DNA from: an uncultured Demequina sp.
GTDB taxonomy: Bacteria > Actinomycetota > Actinomycetes > Actinomycetales > Demequinaceae
Length of the DNA stretch: 64,000 nt
NCBI GenBank assembly: GCA_937925595.1
Contig: CALALQ010000307.1
Location: forward strand, 1-64,000
Direction: 5' to 3'
A model generated the notes under the pieces. It had not been told where the DNA came from. It saw nothing but the letters and a program-made list of their open reading frames with translations, and searched no databases. Made by a program: the position numbers and the translations under genes. Each line of letters starts with the position of its first letter. Within the stretch, counting starts at the first letter, position 1. Below, piece by piece: positions 16,649 to 24,460 of this stretch.

Positions 16649-17431
16649 CTAGATGCCTTGCCAGTCGGGCTTGTGGTCCTGCGCCCAGCGGTAGTACTCG
16701 CCGTAGCGCAGGCCCGACGCTGCGGCGGGGTCGAGCACCACCGTCACGTGTTCGTGGAGTTGGATGGCGCTGCCCGGCATCGATGCGGTGACGGGCCCCT
16801 CGACAGCCGCTGCCACGGCAGCTGCCTTCGCCTCGCCGAACGCGAGCAGCACCAGGTGCCGGGCGCGCAGGATGGTGCCGAGTCCTTGAGTCACGCAGTG
16901 GATGGGCACCTCGTCGAGGCTTGAGAAGAAGCGAGCATTGTCGATGCGCGTGCGCTCCGTGAGGGTCTTCACCCGCGTGAGAGACCCGAAGCTCGATCCG
17001 GGCTCGTTGAAGCCAAGGTGTCCGGTGGCACCGATCCCCAGCAGCTGCAGGTCGACTCCACCACCTGCACGCAGTGCCTGCTCATAGCGCTCCCCGGCCG
17101 TCGAGATGCCCCCGATTGAGCCGTCAGGCACATGCACCCGCTCCGGATCCAGGCCCAGCGGCACGGTCACCTCGCGGTCCACCACTGCGCGGTAACTCTC
17201 TGGATGCCCGGGCGGCAGGCCCACATACTCGTCGAGGGCGAAGGCGGATATCTGCGAGAAGTCGGTGCCGTTCGCCGCCTCCTTGCGCAGCGCCTCGTAG
17301 ACCGGAAGGGGTGTGGAGCCGGTGGCGACGCCGAGCGTGAAAGTGGGCTGGGCCCGAACTTGCTGGGCGATGTGGGCGGCGACGAACTGTCCGGCGGCCG
17401 CCGCATCGGGAAGAACGATGACCTCAGCCAT
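16649..17431 (-). CDS. nagB: Glucosamine-6-phosphate deaminase
   Basis: The 260-residue protein has the sugar-isomerase fold of NagB: 'LGVATGSTPLPVYEAL' (phosphate loop), 'FALDEYVGLPPGHPESY' with the catalytic Asp, and 'LGIGATGHLGFNEPGSSF' including the proton-transfer His/Glu region. It turns glucosamine-6-phosphate into fructose-6-phosphate and ammonia, the step after NagA. It is 2 bp from the ROK kinase gene upstream and 9 bp from nagA downstream, consistent with an operon. Confidence 0.94.
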   Translation of the reverse strand: MAEVIVLPDAAAAGQFVAAHIAQQVRAQPTFTLGVATGSTPLPVYEALRKEAANGTDFSQISAFALDEYVGLPPGHPESYRAVVDREVTVPLGLDPERVHVPDGSIGGISTAGERYEQALRAGGGVDLQLLGIGATGHLGFNEPGSSFGSLTRVKTLTERTRIDNARFFSSLDEVPIHCVTQGLGTILRARHLVLLAFGEAKAAAVAAAVEGPVTASMPGSAIQLHEHVTVVLDPAAASGLRYGEYYRWAQDHKPDWQGI

Positions 17432-17433
17432 GC

Positions 17434-18339
17434 TCAGGCCCCCGGATGCGCGGCGAGGTCTGCCGCTCCAAGTGCCGCCACGGGCACCTCAGGATCGAGC
17501 AGCTCGATCCTCGCGGCGATCTCCAGCGACTCGAGGAAGCCAGACTTGTCGGTCCATGCAGCGAGGTGGCGGTTGACGCCAGCCATGAGGTCGTCGCCAA
17601 GCGCGGCGAGGCCGCCGCCAAGCACGATGGTCTCAACGTCGAGCATGAGCACCAGTGCACGCGCAGCAGATGCCACACCGAAGTACAGGCCCTCACGAAT
17701 CGCCACCGCGCGCGCGTCGCCAGCGGCGGCTGCCTCCAGCACGTCGCGAGCGATCGCACCCTCGACGCCCCACTGTCGCACCAATCCCGATCCCGAGGCG
17801 TAGGTCTCAAGCGCGCCAGGGAGCCCGTCCGCATCGAGCGGTCCCTCCGGATCGACGCTGATGTGGCCCAGTTCGCCCGCGGTGCCGCGAGCGCCTCGCC
17901 ACAGCCTGCCGCCAAGAATGAGCCCGGTCGCCAGGCCCGTCCCCAGATTGAGGTACGCGAGAGAGTCCCCTTGCTTGCCTGACTGAGTGCGCAGCGCCCA
18001 GGCGCCGAGCGCCGCGACATTCACGTCGTTGTCGATCGTGGGGCGAATCCCCCAGGCCTCCTCGAGCGCGCCCGAGAGGTCGAGCCGCTCGATGCCGAGG
18101 TTGAGCGCGTAGGTGACCACGCCGTCGGTCACGCCGCCGGGGATGCCGATCCCGATGCTTGCGACCGCATCGAGGCTACCGCCGGCCTGGGAAAGGGCGG
18201 CCTCGACGCTCGCGGTGGCCGCCTCGACGACCTCCTGTGGTCCCTGACCAGAGGGCGCGCGGTGGCGGCCGACGATCACACCATCGTCAATGACGACGAC
18301 GTCCGTCTTGGTTCCGCCGATGTCTACTCCGAGCCGCAC
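17434..18339 (-). CDS. ROK-family sugar kinase (probable N-acetylglucosamine kinase)
   Basis: The 301-residue protein starts with the ROK ATP loop 'GVDIGGTKTDVVVIDDG' and contains 'GIGIPGGVTDG', the active-site aspartate region 'TIDNDVNVAALGAWAL', and 'GTAGELGHISVDPEGPL'. The usual zinc motif CxCGxxGCxE is not present: the region reads DPEGPLDADGLPGALE with no cysteines, so it belongs to the cysteine-free branch. Between a GH3 hexosaminidase and nagB/nagA, GlcNAc is the most sensible substrate (inference). It overlaps the GH3 gene by 16 bp. Confidence 0.85.
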   Translation of the reverse strand: MRLGVDIGGTKTDVVVIDDGVIVGRHRAPSGQGPQEVVEAATASVEAALSQAGGSLDAVASIGIGIPGGVTDGVVTYALNLGIERLDLSGALEEAWGIRPTIDNDVNVAALGAWALRTQSGKQGDSLAYLNLGTGLATGLILGGRLWRGARGTAGELGHISVDPEGPLDADGLPGALETYASGSGLVRQWGVEGAIARDVLEAAAAGDARAVAIREGLYFGVASAARALVLMLDVETIVLGGGLAALGDDLMAGVNRHLAAWTDKSGFLESLEIAARIELLDPEVPVAALGAADLAAHPGA

Positions 18340-19772
18340 GAGTCACGTCCAATCAGATCGAGCAGGGCGGCGCCAACCAGGCGCGATGCCCCAAAGGTAG
18401 CAATGTCGACCCCGGCGCAGTCGGGCAGCGGCCAGCCCATGTCGACGACGAGCACTTCGCCGCGAGCCTTGAGCTCGGCAGTGGCCGCGCCGGCGAAGGC
18501 GTGGCGATGGAGGTCCTTGCCCACGACGACGGTGAGCTCTCCAGCGCGGGGCGGAGGAAGTTCGCTGTCAGGGGTGATGACCGACGCTGGGTTCACTCCC
18601 GCGCTGAACGGTCCCCATGGGGCGGTGCCGACGGCCATGTTGGGAGCAGTCTCAATCGCCACCCAGGCGACGGGTCGCCCGTGCAATCGTGACAGCAGGT
18701 CTCGCGCCGCGTCGCTCACGTGGAAGGCACCGCGCACCTGCGCGCGGCTGAGTCCCGGCACCGCGCCTGGGACGAGGTCGCCGGGGATTGCGACCTCGTC
18801 CCGCTCGCGAGCGAGTTCGCGCCCTAGCGATCGAACTCGTGCCGCTGCCGACTCGACGGCTTCGGAAGGGAGGGAACCGTCGCCGATGGCTGCGTCTATT
18901 GCGCCGAGAATCTCGCCAAGCTGTTCATCCGTGTTGCTCGTGCCGATGCACAGCAGGTCGACTCCTGCTGCGAGCGCGGACACTGCAGCAGCGGGGATCC
19001 CGCGGTCAGCACTCGCGCCCGCCATGTCGAGCGCATCGCTCACGATCACGCCGTCGAAGCCGAGCTCTCCACGCAGCAGGTCACCGAGGATGCGGCGAGA
19101 GAAGGTCGCGGGCACGTCGTCGAGCGCGGGAACCACGATGTGACTGGACATGATCGTGCGAGTTCCCGCGGCAATGGCTGCCTTGAACGGCACCAGCTCG
19201 CGCTGGGCGAGCGTCTCGCCATCTGCCTCGACCACCGGAAGCGCGTGGTGCGAGTCCTGGGAGGTGTCACCGTGGCCAGGGAAATGCTTCGCGCACGAGG
19301 CGACGCCCGTGGCCTCGATGCCGCGCGTCCAGGCGGCAGCATGCTCGGCGACGGCCGCCGGATCCGTGCCGAAGCTTCGAATGCCGATCACGGGGTTATC
19401 GGGATTCGAGTTGACGTCGGCGTCGGGCGCGAGCGCAAGGCCCACGCCCGCCTGCCGCAGCTCCCATCCCACCTGGGCGCCAACGCGCTCGGTGAGCGCA
19501 GCGTCGGCCAGTCGCCCAAGCACTGCGTTGCCAGGGAAAGGCGATCCCTCGCGCTGGTAGAGGCGAGTGACGTCGCCACCCTCTTCGTCGATCGCGATGA
19601 CTGCGTGAGGGTTCACCGCGTAGATCGCGGAGGTGAGCTCCCTCAGCTGCTCTCGCGAGGCGATGTTCATGCCGAACAGGCACACGCCGCCAAGACCATC
19701 GCGGAGCCGACGCTCAAGCCAGTCAGGAAGCTCGGTGCCGTCGAAGCCCGGCAGCAGAACGGAGGAGGTCAT
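18324..19772 (-). CDS. Family 3 beta-N-acetylhexosaminidase (NagZ-like)
   Basis: The 482-residue enzyme has the GH3 barrel with the NagZ-specific dyad motif 'KHFPGHGDTSQDSH' and the nucleophile in IVSDALDMAG (D246). No signal peptide is present, so it likely acts in the cytosol on imported chito-oligosaccharides or muropeptide fragments. A C-terminal part (about 335-482) extends beyond the minimal NagZ barrel. I use the ATG at 19772, which overlaps the permease stop by 4 bp; the open frame upstream of it is only a shadow of the permease gene. It sits within the sugar ABC/nag operon. Confidence 0.88.
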   Translation of the reverse strand: MTSSVLLPGFDGTELPDWLERRLRDGLGGVCLFGMNIASREQLRELTSAIYAVNPHAVIAIDEEGGDVTRLYQREGSPFPGNAVLGRLADAALTERVGAQVGWELRQAGVGLALAPDADVNSNPDNPVIGIRSFGTDPAAVAEHAAAWTRGIEATGVASCAKHFPGHGDTSQDSHHALPVVEADGETLAQRELVPFKAAIAAGTRTIMSSHIVVPALDDVPATFSRRILGDLLRGELGFDGVIVSDALDMAGASADRGIPAAAVSALAAGVDLLCIGTSNTDEQLGEILGAIDAAIGDGSLPSEAVESAAARVRSLGRELARERDEVAIPGDLVPGAVPGLSRAQVRGAFHVSDAARDLLSRLHGRPVAWVAIETAPNMAVGTAPWGPFSAGVNPASVITPDSELPPPRAGELTVVVGKDLHRHAFAGAATAELKARGEVLVVDMGWPLPDCAGVDIATFGASRLVGAALLDLIGRDSCGSE

Positions 19773-20608
19773 CCCTTCACCGCCCCCGACACGAGACCCG
19801 CTGTCATGCGGCCCTGCACGATCATGAAGAAGATGATGATGGGAACGGCAACAAGAGTCGAGGCGGCCATCACCTGACCCCAGTCGGTCTCGCGCGTCGC
19901 AGAAGCCTGGATGAACCCGCGCAGCCACAGCGGAAGCGTCGCGCTGTCGTCCTTGGTGAGGAGCACCAGGGCCACGGTGAACTCGTTCCATGCCTGGAGG
20001 AAGGCGTACACCGCGGAGGCCACCAGGCCGGGCATGAGCAGCGGGAACGTGATCTTGAAGAACGCCTTGGAGCGGCTCAGGCCGTCCACCATCGCCGCCT
20101 CTTCGAGGTCGGCCGGAACTCCTGCTACGAAGCCGCGCAGCATCCACACCGTGAACGGCACCACCGCGGCGATGTAGATGACGCTCACACCGATCACGGT
20201 GTTGAGCAGGTTCACCGAGGAGATCATCTTGTACTGCGCGATGAACAGCGCCTCTGCGGGAAGCATCTGGATGAGCAGCACCGCAAGCACGAAAGATGCG
20301 CGGCCACGGAAGCGGAAGCGCGAGATCGCGACGGCCGCGAGGAACGCGAACAGCACCGCGAAGAACACCACTACGGCGGCGATGGCGAGGCTCATCCCGA
20401 GCGCCTTGAAGAAGGAGCCGTCCGCGAGCACCGCTTGGAAGTTGCGGAATGACCCACCGAACGGCACCCACGTAGGGGTGAAGCGCTGCAGAGTGCGGTT
20501 GGCGAGGAAGGACGAGTTGATCATCCAGTAGACGGGGAACACCCAGATGAGGGCGAAGACGATGGCGAGCGAGTTGACGCCCGCCTTGCGCAGGCCGCGG
20601 CGGTTCAC
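19769..20608 (-). CDS. Carbohydrate ABC transporter permease (MalG family)
   Basis: The 279-residue protein has six hydrophobic segments and the MalG EAA loop 'EEAAMVDGLSRSKAFFKITF' that docks the ATPase, followed by 'LVASAVYAFLQAWNEF'. I set the start at GTG 20608, which overlaps the preceding permease stop (GTGA) and has AGGAGG 8 nt upstream. A longer frame begins at 20635. It pairs with the permease upstream and the lipoprotein at 21666 to import a sugar, probably a chitobiose/GlcNAc saccharide given the catabolic genes downstream. No dedicated ATPase gene is present; a shared MsiK-type ATPase encoded elsewhere is likely. Confidence 0.9.
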   Translation of the reverse strand: MNRRGLRKAGVNSLAIVFALIWVFPVYWMINSSFLANRTLQRFTPTWVPFGGSFRNFQAVLADGSFFKALGMSLAIAAVVVFFAVLFAFLAAVAISRFRFRGRASFVLAVLLIQMLPAEALFIAQYKMISSVNLLNTVIGVSVIYIAAVVPFTVWMLRGFVAGVPADLEEAAMVDGLSRSKAFFKITFPLLMPGLVASAVYAFLQAWNEFTVALVLLTKDDSATLPLWLRGFIQASATRETDWGQVMAASTLVAVPIIIFFMIVQGRMTAGLVSGAVKG

Positions 20609-21561
20609 TGCGAGTCCTCCTTCATGACGCGCCACACATAGGCGCCGGAGACGGCAAGGGTGATGAGCAGCACGATGACCGACGCTGCGGCAGAGACCCC
20701 GAAGTGTTGGGACCCGGTGCCGATCTTGTAGATGTAGGTGCCGAGCAGGTCGAACTCAGTGGCGTTCGAGCCGGCGTCCTGGAGGATCTTGATCTGCGTG
20801 AACACCCGCAGATCCCAGATGATCTGAAGCAGCAGGACGATCGACATGACCGGTCGAATGATGGGAAGTATGACCAGGCGCAGTCGCTGCGAGCCGCTCG
20901 CACCGTCAAGATCCGCCGCCTCAAGGACTTCTTCGGAAACCTGGGTGAGTCCCGCGTACAGCGAGAAGGCGACGAAGGGCACCGACATCCAGATCACGAT
21001 GATCGAGGCGACCGCGAAGAAGCTCAGCGGCTCCGCGAGCCAGTCATAGCGGTACATGTCGACGCCGGGGAGCTTGTCGAGCGTGTAGTTGATGACGCCG
21101 CGGCGGCGATCGAACAGCCAGGTCCACACCGTCATCGCCGCGACAACGGGCATGGCCCAGGCGAGCAGCAGCGAAATCTGCAGCGCGAGTCGGGCCGCGC
21201 GGCTGGCAGCGGCCATGAGCAGCGCGAGACCGAGGCCGATGGCTAGGGTGACGGCGGCCGTGACCGCGCAGAAGATAAGTGAGCGACCCACAACTCCCCA
21301 GAACTGGGTGTCGGTGATGAGGCTCGTGTAGTTGTCGAAACCCACCCACGGCGCAGGCTTGCCGAACTGCTGGGCAAGGCCGTAGTCGCGGAAAGAATTG
21401 ACGAGCTGCCACGCCGTGGGATAGCCGGTGCCGATCACGAGTATCGCGATGGCGGGGACGAGCAGCCAGTACGGAATGCCGCCGCGGCGCTTGCGCCGGT
21501 TCTTGGGAGCGACGGTCGTTGGGGTGACGGTCGCCGGCGTGCGATCGATGGTGACGCTCAA
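20605..21561 (-). CDS. Carbohydrate ABC transporter permease (MalF family)
   Basis: The 318-residue protein has a long hydrophilic N-terminus, six membrane helices and the EAA loop 'VSEEVLEAADLDGASGSQRL'. It starts with a TTG at 21561 preceded by AAGGAGGT, one of the few TTG starts here. It forms the permease pair with the next gene. A strong hairpin in the 104-bp gap separates it from the solute-binding gene and may lower its expression compared with the binding protein. Confidence 0.9.
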   Translation of the reverse strand: MSVTIDRTPATVTPTTVAPKNRRKRRGGIPYWLLVPAIAILVIGTGYPTAWQLVNSFRDYGLAQQFGKPAPWVGFDNYTSLITDTQFWGVVGRSLIFCAVTAAVTLAIGLGLALLMAAASRAARLALQISLLLAWAMPVVAAMTVWTWLFDRRRGVINYTLDKLPGVDMYRYDWLAEPLSFFAVASIIVIWMSVPFVAFSLYAGLTQVSEEVLEAADLDGASGSQRLRLVILPIIRPVMSIVLLLQIIWDLRVFTQIKILQDAGSNATEFDLLGTYIYKIGTGSQHFGVSAAASVIVLLITLAVSGAYVWRVMKEDSQ

Positions 21562-21613
21562 GGCGACCTCCTTCTCAAGTATGGGGCGATAGGTGAGAGG
21601 CGATGCCTGTCAC

Positions 21614-21648
21614 AGGTCGGGCCGCGAGGATCACCCGCGGCCCGACCT
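21614..21648 (-). terminator. Intercistronic stem-loop between binding protein and permease genes
   Basis: Perfect 13-bp arms (AGGTCGGGCCGCG and its complement) around a 9-nt loop. No T tract follows on the minus strand. This position is typical of stems that block 3' decay or cause partial termination so that the binding protein is made in excess. Confidence 0.65.
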
Positions 21649-21665
21649 ATGAGGATCAGGCTGTG

Positions 21666-22979
21666 TCAGCCGTTGATGAGTGCGTTGATCTTCTCGTCGT
21701 ACTCAGCGGCGAGCGCGGCGACATCGCCACCGGCGTTCACCTTGCCGAAGAACTCCTCGAGAAGGCCGGAGCCCTCAACTGCCGCCCAGCCCGGCGCGGC
21801 GGGCGTGAGCTTGGAGCCGGCCGCAGAGGTGCGCAGCGCCTCCGCGAACTGGTCGTCGCCAAGCGCGCTCGCGTAGTCGAGGTTCGCGGGGCCAAGACCG
21901 TTCTCGCCCAGCAGCTGCTGGTACTCAGCGGAGAAGATGATCTTGAGCAGCTCGCGAGCGCCCTCCTGGTTCTTGGATGCAGCGGAGATTGCGATGTTCG
22001 AGCCACCGGCGAACACCGGGGCAACGCCACCGTCGACGCCGGGCAGAACGAAGACACCGAACGTCTCGTCGTTCCACACGTTGATCGGGTCGCCGTTCTC
22101 GTTCTCCGAGAGGTCACCGATCGACCAGTGGGCCCAACCCGGAGCGATGATCGTGGCGGCCTCTGGCTGGCCCGTGGACTCGTTGTTGTTGATGTTGACC
22201 CACGGGGTGGAGTCGAACTCGGTCACGGGAGCGTGCGACGAGTTCTTGTAGAGGTCCTGAAGCATCTGCAGACCCTTGATCGAGTTGGGGTCGGAGAGCG
22301 TGGAGACCCACGTGTCGCCGTCCTTCTTCGCAAGGTCGCCGCCATTGGCGAAGATCCACGAGATGCCGTTTCGCCAGTCGGAGCCGCCGAGGTAGAAGCC
22401 GGAGGTGTCGGCATCGGTCAGCTTCTTGGTGACGTCAGAGAACTCCTGCAGCGTGGTGGGAACCTCGACGCCGGCAGCGGCGTACAGGTCCTTGCGGTAG
22501 AAGTTGTAGCGCGAGCCGAAGTAGTACGGCAGCGCGTAGTTCTTGCCGTCGACGATGCCGACGTCCACGAAGGACTTCAGCAGCGAGTCGCCGCCGAGCT
22601 CCGCGTACAGGTCGCTGACGTCAGAGAATGCGCCGACGGTCGTGAAGGTGGGCGACCAGGTGTTGCCGATCTCCGTGACGTCGGGAGTATTCTCGCTATC
22701 GGGCAGAGCCGTGGTCAGCTTGCTAAGGGCGTCGCCCCAGCCCTGCTCCTCGATAGTAAGGGTGCCCCCGGTAGCTTCTGCGTACTCCGTCTTCAAGTAG
22801 TCGCGCAGAGCTTCCGGGGTGTCACCACCCATGAGCCAAAGCGTGATGTTCTGACCCTCGGCAGAGCCGCCCGTGTCGCCAGGCGCGGCGCTGGGGTTGT
22901 CGTCGGACGACGAGCATCCGGCGAGAACGAGGGCTCCGGCAGTCGCGAATGCCGCGATGCCAACCATCGTCTTCTTCAT
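21666..22979 (-). CDS. Extracellular solute-binding lipoprotein of a sugar ABC transporter
   Basis: The 437-residue protein has a lipoprotein signal (MKKTMVGIAAFATAGALVL followed by the lipobox AGC) and a cluster-B sugar-binding fold with 'WRNGISWIFANGGDLAKKDG' and 'GGSNIAISAASKNQEGA'. It would sit on the outer face of the membrane and deliver oligosaccharide to the two permeases downstream. A strong purine-rich ribosome site (AGAAGGAAAAGG) precedes its ATG. Gene context (ROK repressor, GH3, nagB, nagA) points to chitobiose or GlcNAc-containing ligands, resembling DasA/NgcE systems. Confidence 0.9.
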   Translation of the reverse strand: MKKTMVGIAAFATAGALVLAGCSSSDDNPSAAPGDTGGSAEGQNITLWLMGGDTPEALRDYLKTEYAEATGGTLTIEEQGWGDALSKLTTALPDSENTPDVTEIGNTWSPTFTTVGAFSDVSDLYAELGGDSLLKSFVDVGIVDGKNYALPYYFGSRYNFYRKDLYAAAGVEVPTTLQEFSDVTKKLTDADTSGFYLGGSDWRNGISWIFANGGDLAKKDGDTWVSTLSDPNSIKGLQMLQDLYKNSSHAPVTEFDSTPWVNINNNESTGQPEAATIIAPGWAHWSIGDLSENENGDPINVWNDETFGVFVLPGVDGGVAPVFAGGSNIAISAASKNQEGARELLKIIFSAEYQQLLGENGLGPANLDYASALGDDQFAEALRTSAAGSKLTPAAPGWAAVEGSGLLEEFFGKVNAGGDVAALAAEYDEKINALING

Positions 22980-23040
22980 ACCTTTTCCTTCTCCCTTGGT
23001 GAGTGGCGCGTGACCCCGCGGCCACGACGAGTGCTGGCGA

Positions 23041-24228
23041 TCATGAGATCCCCAGCTGGCCGGTGAGGACCATGACCGCGGCGCCGAGCACGACGATGTC
23101 GCGACCCAGCGTGGTCATCCGCAGCGTCAGGTCGCCATGGAAGTCGGCGATCGTTCGGTTGCGGAGCGTCTCGGCGGTGCTGCCAAGCAGCGTTCCGTCG
23201 AGAAGATCGAGTGGGCCGGAGAGCACGACCTCACCCAAGTTCAATGCTGCGATGACGGGCGCCATCGCGATTCCCAGCCGCTCACCCGCCTCGGCGAGGA
23301 CGCGCTCGCTGTCGCCAGCGTCGGCCCCTTCAAGACGGGACTGGAGGCGAGGAATGGCAAGCCAGGTCTCGAGGCAGCCGTCCTTGCCGCAGGCGCAGCG
23401 CTCGCCGCCGTCGGTGCCGACCACGACGTGGCCGATCTCGCCTGCGGCCGAGCGTGCGCCCTGAACCACCTGACCCGCCACCACCACGCCGGCACCAACA
23501 CCGCGGCCCACGCGGATGAGCATCATGTCCGCGTCGCCGCCGCCGAAGGTGCGCTCGGCGAGGGCGGCGACGTTGGCATCGTTGGCCACCTGGACCGGCA
23601 GCCCGCTGTGCGCCGCGAGCATTGACTGCAGCGGAACATCGGTCCACCCCAGGTTGGGAGCGGAGAGAATGACGCCCTCCGCGCTCACCACACCTGGCGT
23701 GCCCACACCGATGCCGAGCACGGGAACCGTCGCCTGCGCGACGAGGCGGTCGAGCAGTTCGGTGACAGCAGCGACTGCCGCATCGCCGGAGACTCCTGTG
23801 ACATCTGACTGCTCACGGTGCAGCACGGTGCCGTCGAGGTCCATGAGCGCGCCGCGGAAGATCGCGTCGTAGCTGAGGTCCAGCCCCACGATCGCGAAGC
23901 CGGTGCGGTTGATGTCGAGGAGCGTCGCTGGCTTGCCAGGGCGAGCGTCGTTGCGGATGCCAAGTTCAACGACGAGCTGCTGGGCGATGAGGTCGGAGAC
24001 GAGGTCTGAGATGGTGACGCGCGTGAGACCCACTTCGCGAGCGAGGTCGGCGCGGGACAGGCCGGCCGCGCGGTACAGCGATTGGAGAACGAGGGCGCGA
24101 TTGTGAGCGCGGGCGTGCTCGGGGAGGACCCGAGCACCGGGGCGCACGGCGGCGGCCCATGCGCGATCGCTCTGGGTGCGTTCGCGAGCGCCTTCCGTGT
24201 CGGTGGTCCGAGTCGACTCCGTAGTCAT
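23041..24228 (-). CDS. ROK-family transcriptional repressor (NagC/Mlc type)
   Basis: The 395-residue protein has an N-terminal winged helix (about 40-100; 'LSRADLAREVGLTRVTISDL') and a ROK sugar-binding domain with 'IVGLDLSYDAIFRGALMDL' and the intact zinc motif CACGKDGCLE. It is the first gene of the GlcNAc-type operon, and a 27-bp palindrome abuts its start codon, so autoregulation and control of the whole run are likely. The inducer is probably GlcNAc-6-phosphate or a related amino sugar (inference). The N-terminal 40 residues are charged and not conserved-looking. Confidence 0.9.
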   Translation of the reverse strand: MTTESTRTTDTEGARERTQSDRAWAAAVRPGARVLPEHARAHNRALVLQSLYRAAGLSRADLAREVGLTRVTISDLVSDLIAQQLVVELGIRNDARPGKPATLLDINRTGFAIVGLDLSYDAIFRGALMDLDGTVLHREQSDVTGVSGDAAVAAVTELLDRLVAQATVPVLGIGVGTPGVVSAEGVILSAPNLGWTDVPLQSMLAAHSGLPVQVANDANVAALAERTFGGGDADMMLIRVGRGVGAGVVVAGQVVQGARSAAGEIGHVVVGTDGGERCACGKDGCLETWLAIPRLQSRLEGADAGDSERVLAEAGERLGIAMAPVIAALNLGEVVLSGPLDLLDGTLLGSTAETLRNRTIADFHGDLTLRMTTLGRDIVVLGAAVMVLTGQLGIS

Positions 24229-24255
24229 GTTTGTTAGTAAAGGTTACGAACAAAC
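24229..24255. promoter_or_regulatory. 27-bp palindromic operator at the ROK repressor start
   Basis: Arms GTTTGTTAGTAA (24229-24240) and TTACGAACAAAC (24244-24255) are inverse complements with one mismatch, separated by 3 bp. A -10-like TAACCT for the minus strand lies inside it (24241-24246). The position right at the start codon fits repression by the ROK protein it precedes. Confidence 0.7.
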
Positions 24256-24270
24256 GTTGCGCAACCCCAT

Positions 24271-24281
24271 CAAACGTTTCG
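24271..24281. promoter_or_regulatory. LacI-type operator-like site upstream of the ROK operon
   Basis: CAAACGTTTCG shares the AAACGTTT core of the perfect palindrome at 4594-4605. It is 16 bp upstream of the ROK palindrome in the divergent gap, and could bring a second, LacI-family, layer of carbon control. Confidence 0.3.
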
Positions 24282-24460
24282 AGCCAGAAAAGTTACCGGC
24301 CTGTAATAAAACTCGACCCCTGGGGGTAACTCGCCACCACAGCCGAGTCATGAGGGATGCAACCGCAACCCCGTGCAATGCGTCACACCTCATAAGGGCC
24401 CCCATTGCTTCACGGAACGCGGGGGTTACCATGACACGGACATATAGGACGGAGTCCCCC

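Noticed and set aside
17434..18339. ROK kinase as a second transcriptional repressor
   Set aside because: It begins directly with the ATP loop and has no helix-turn-helix, unlike the 395-residue ROK protein at 23041.
18324..20471. GH3 gene with a start at 20471 giving 715 residues
   Set aside because: The N-terminal 233 residues are antisense-free but out-of-frame shadow of the permease gene; the true domain starts at 19772 with an ATGA overlap.
24176..24460. An extended N-terminus for the secreted CHAP protein
   Set aside because: The upstream frame crosses the ROK operator and start region, while a clear signal peptide begins at 24461.
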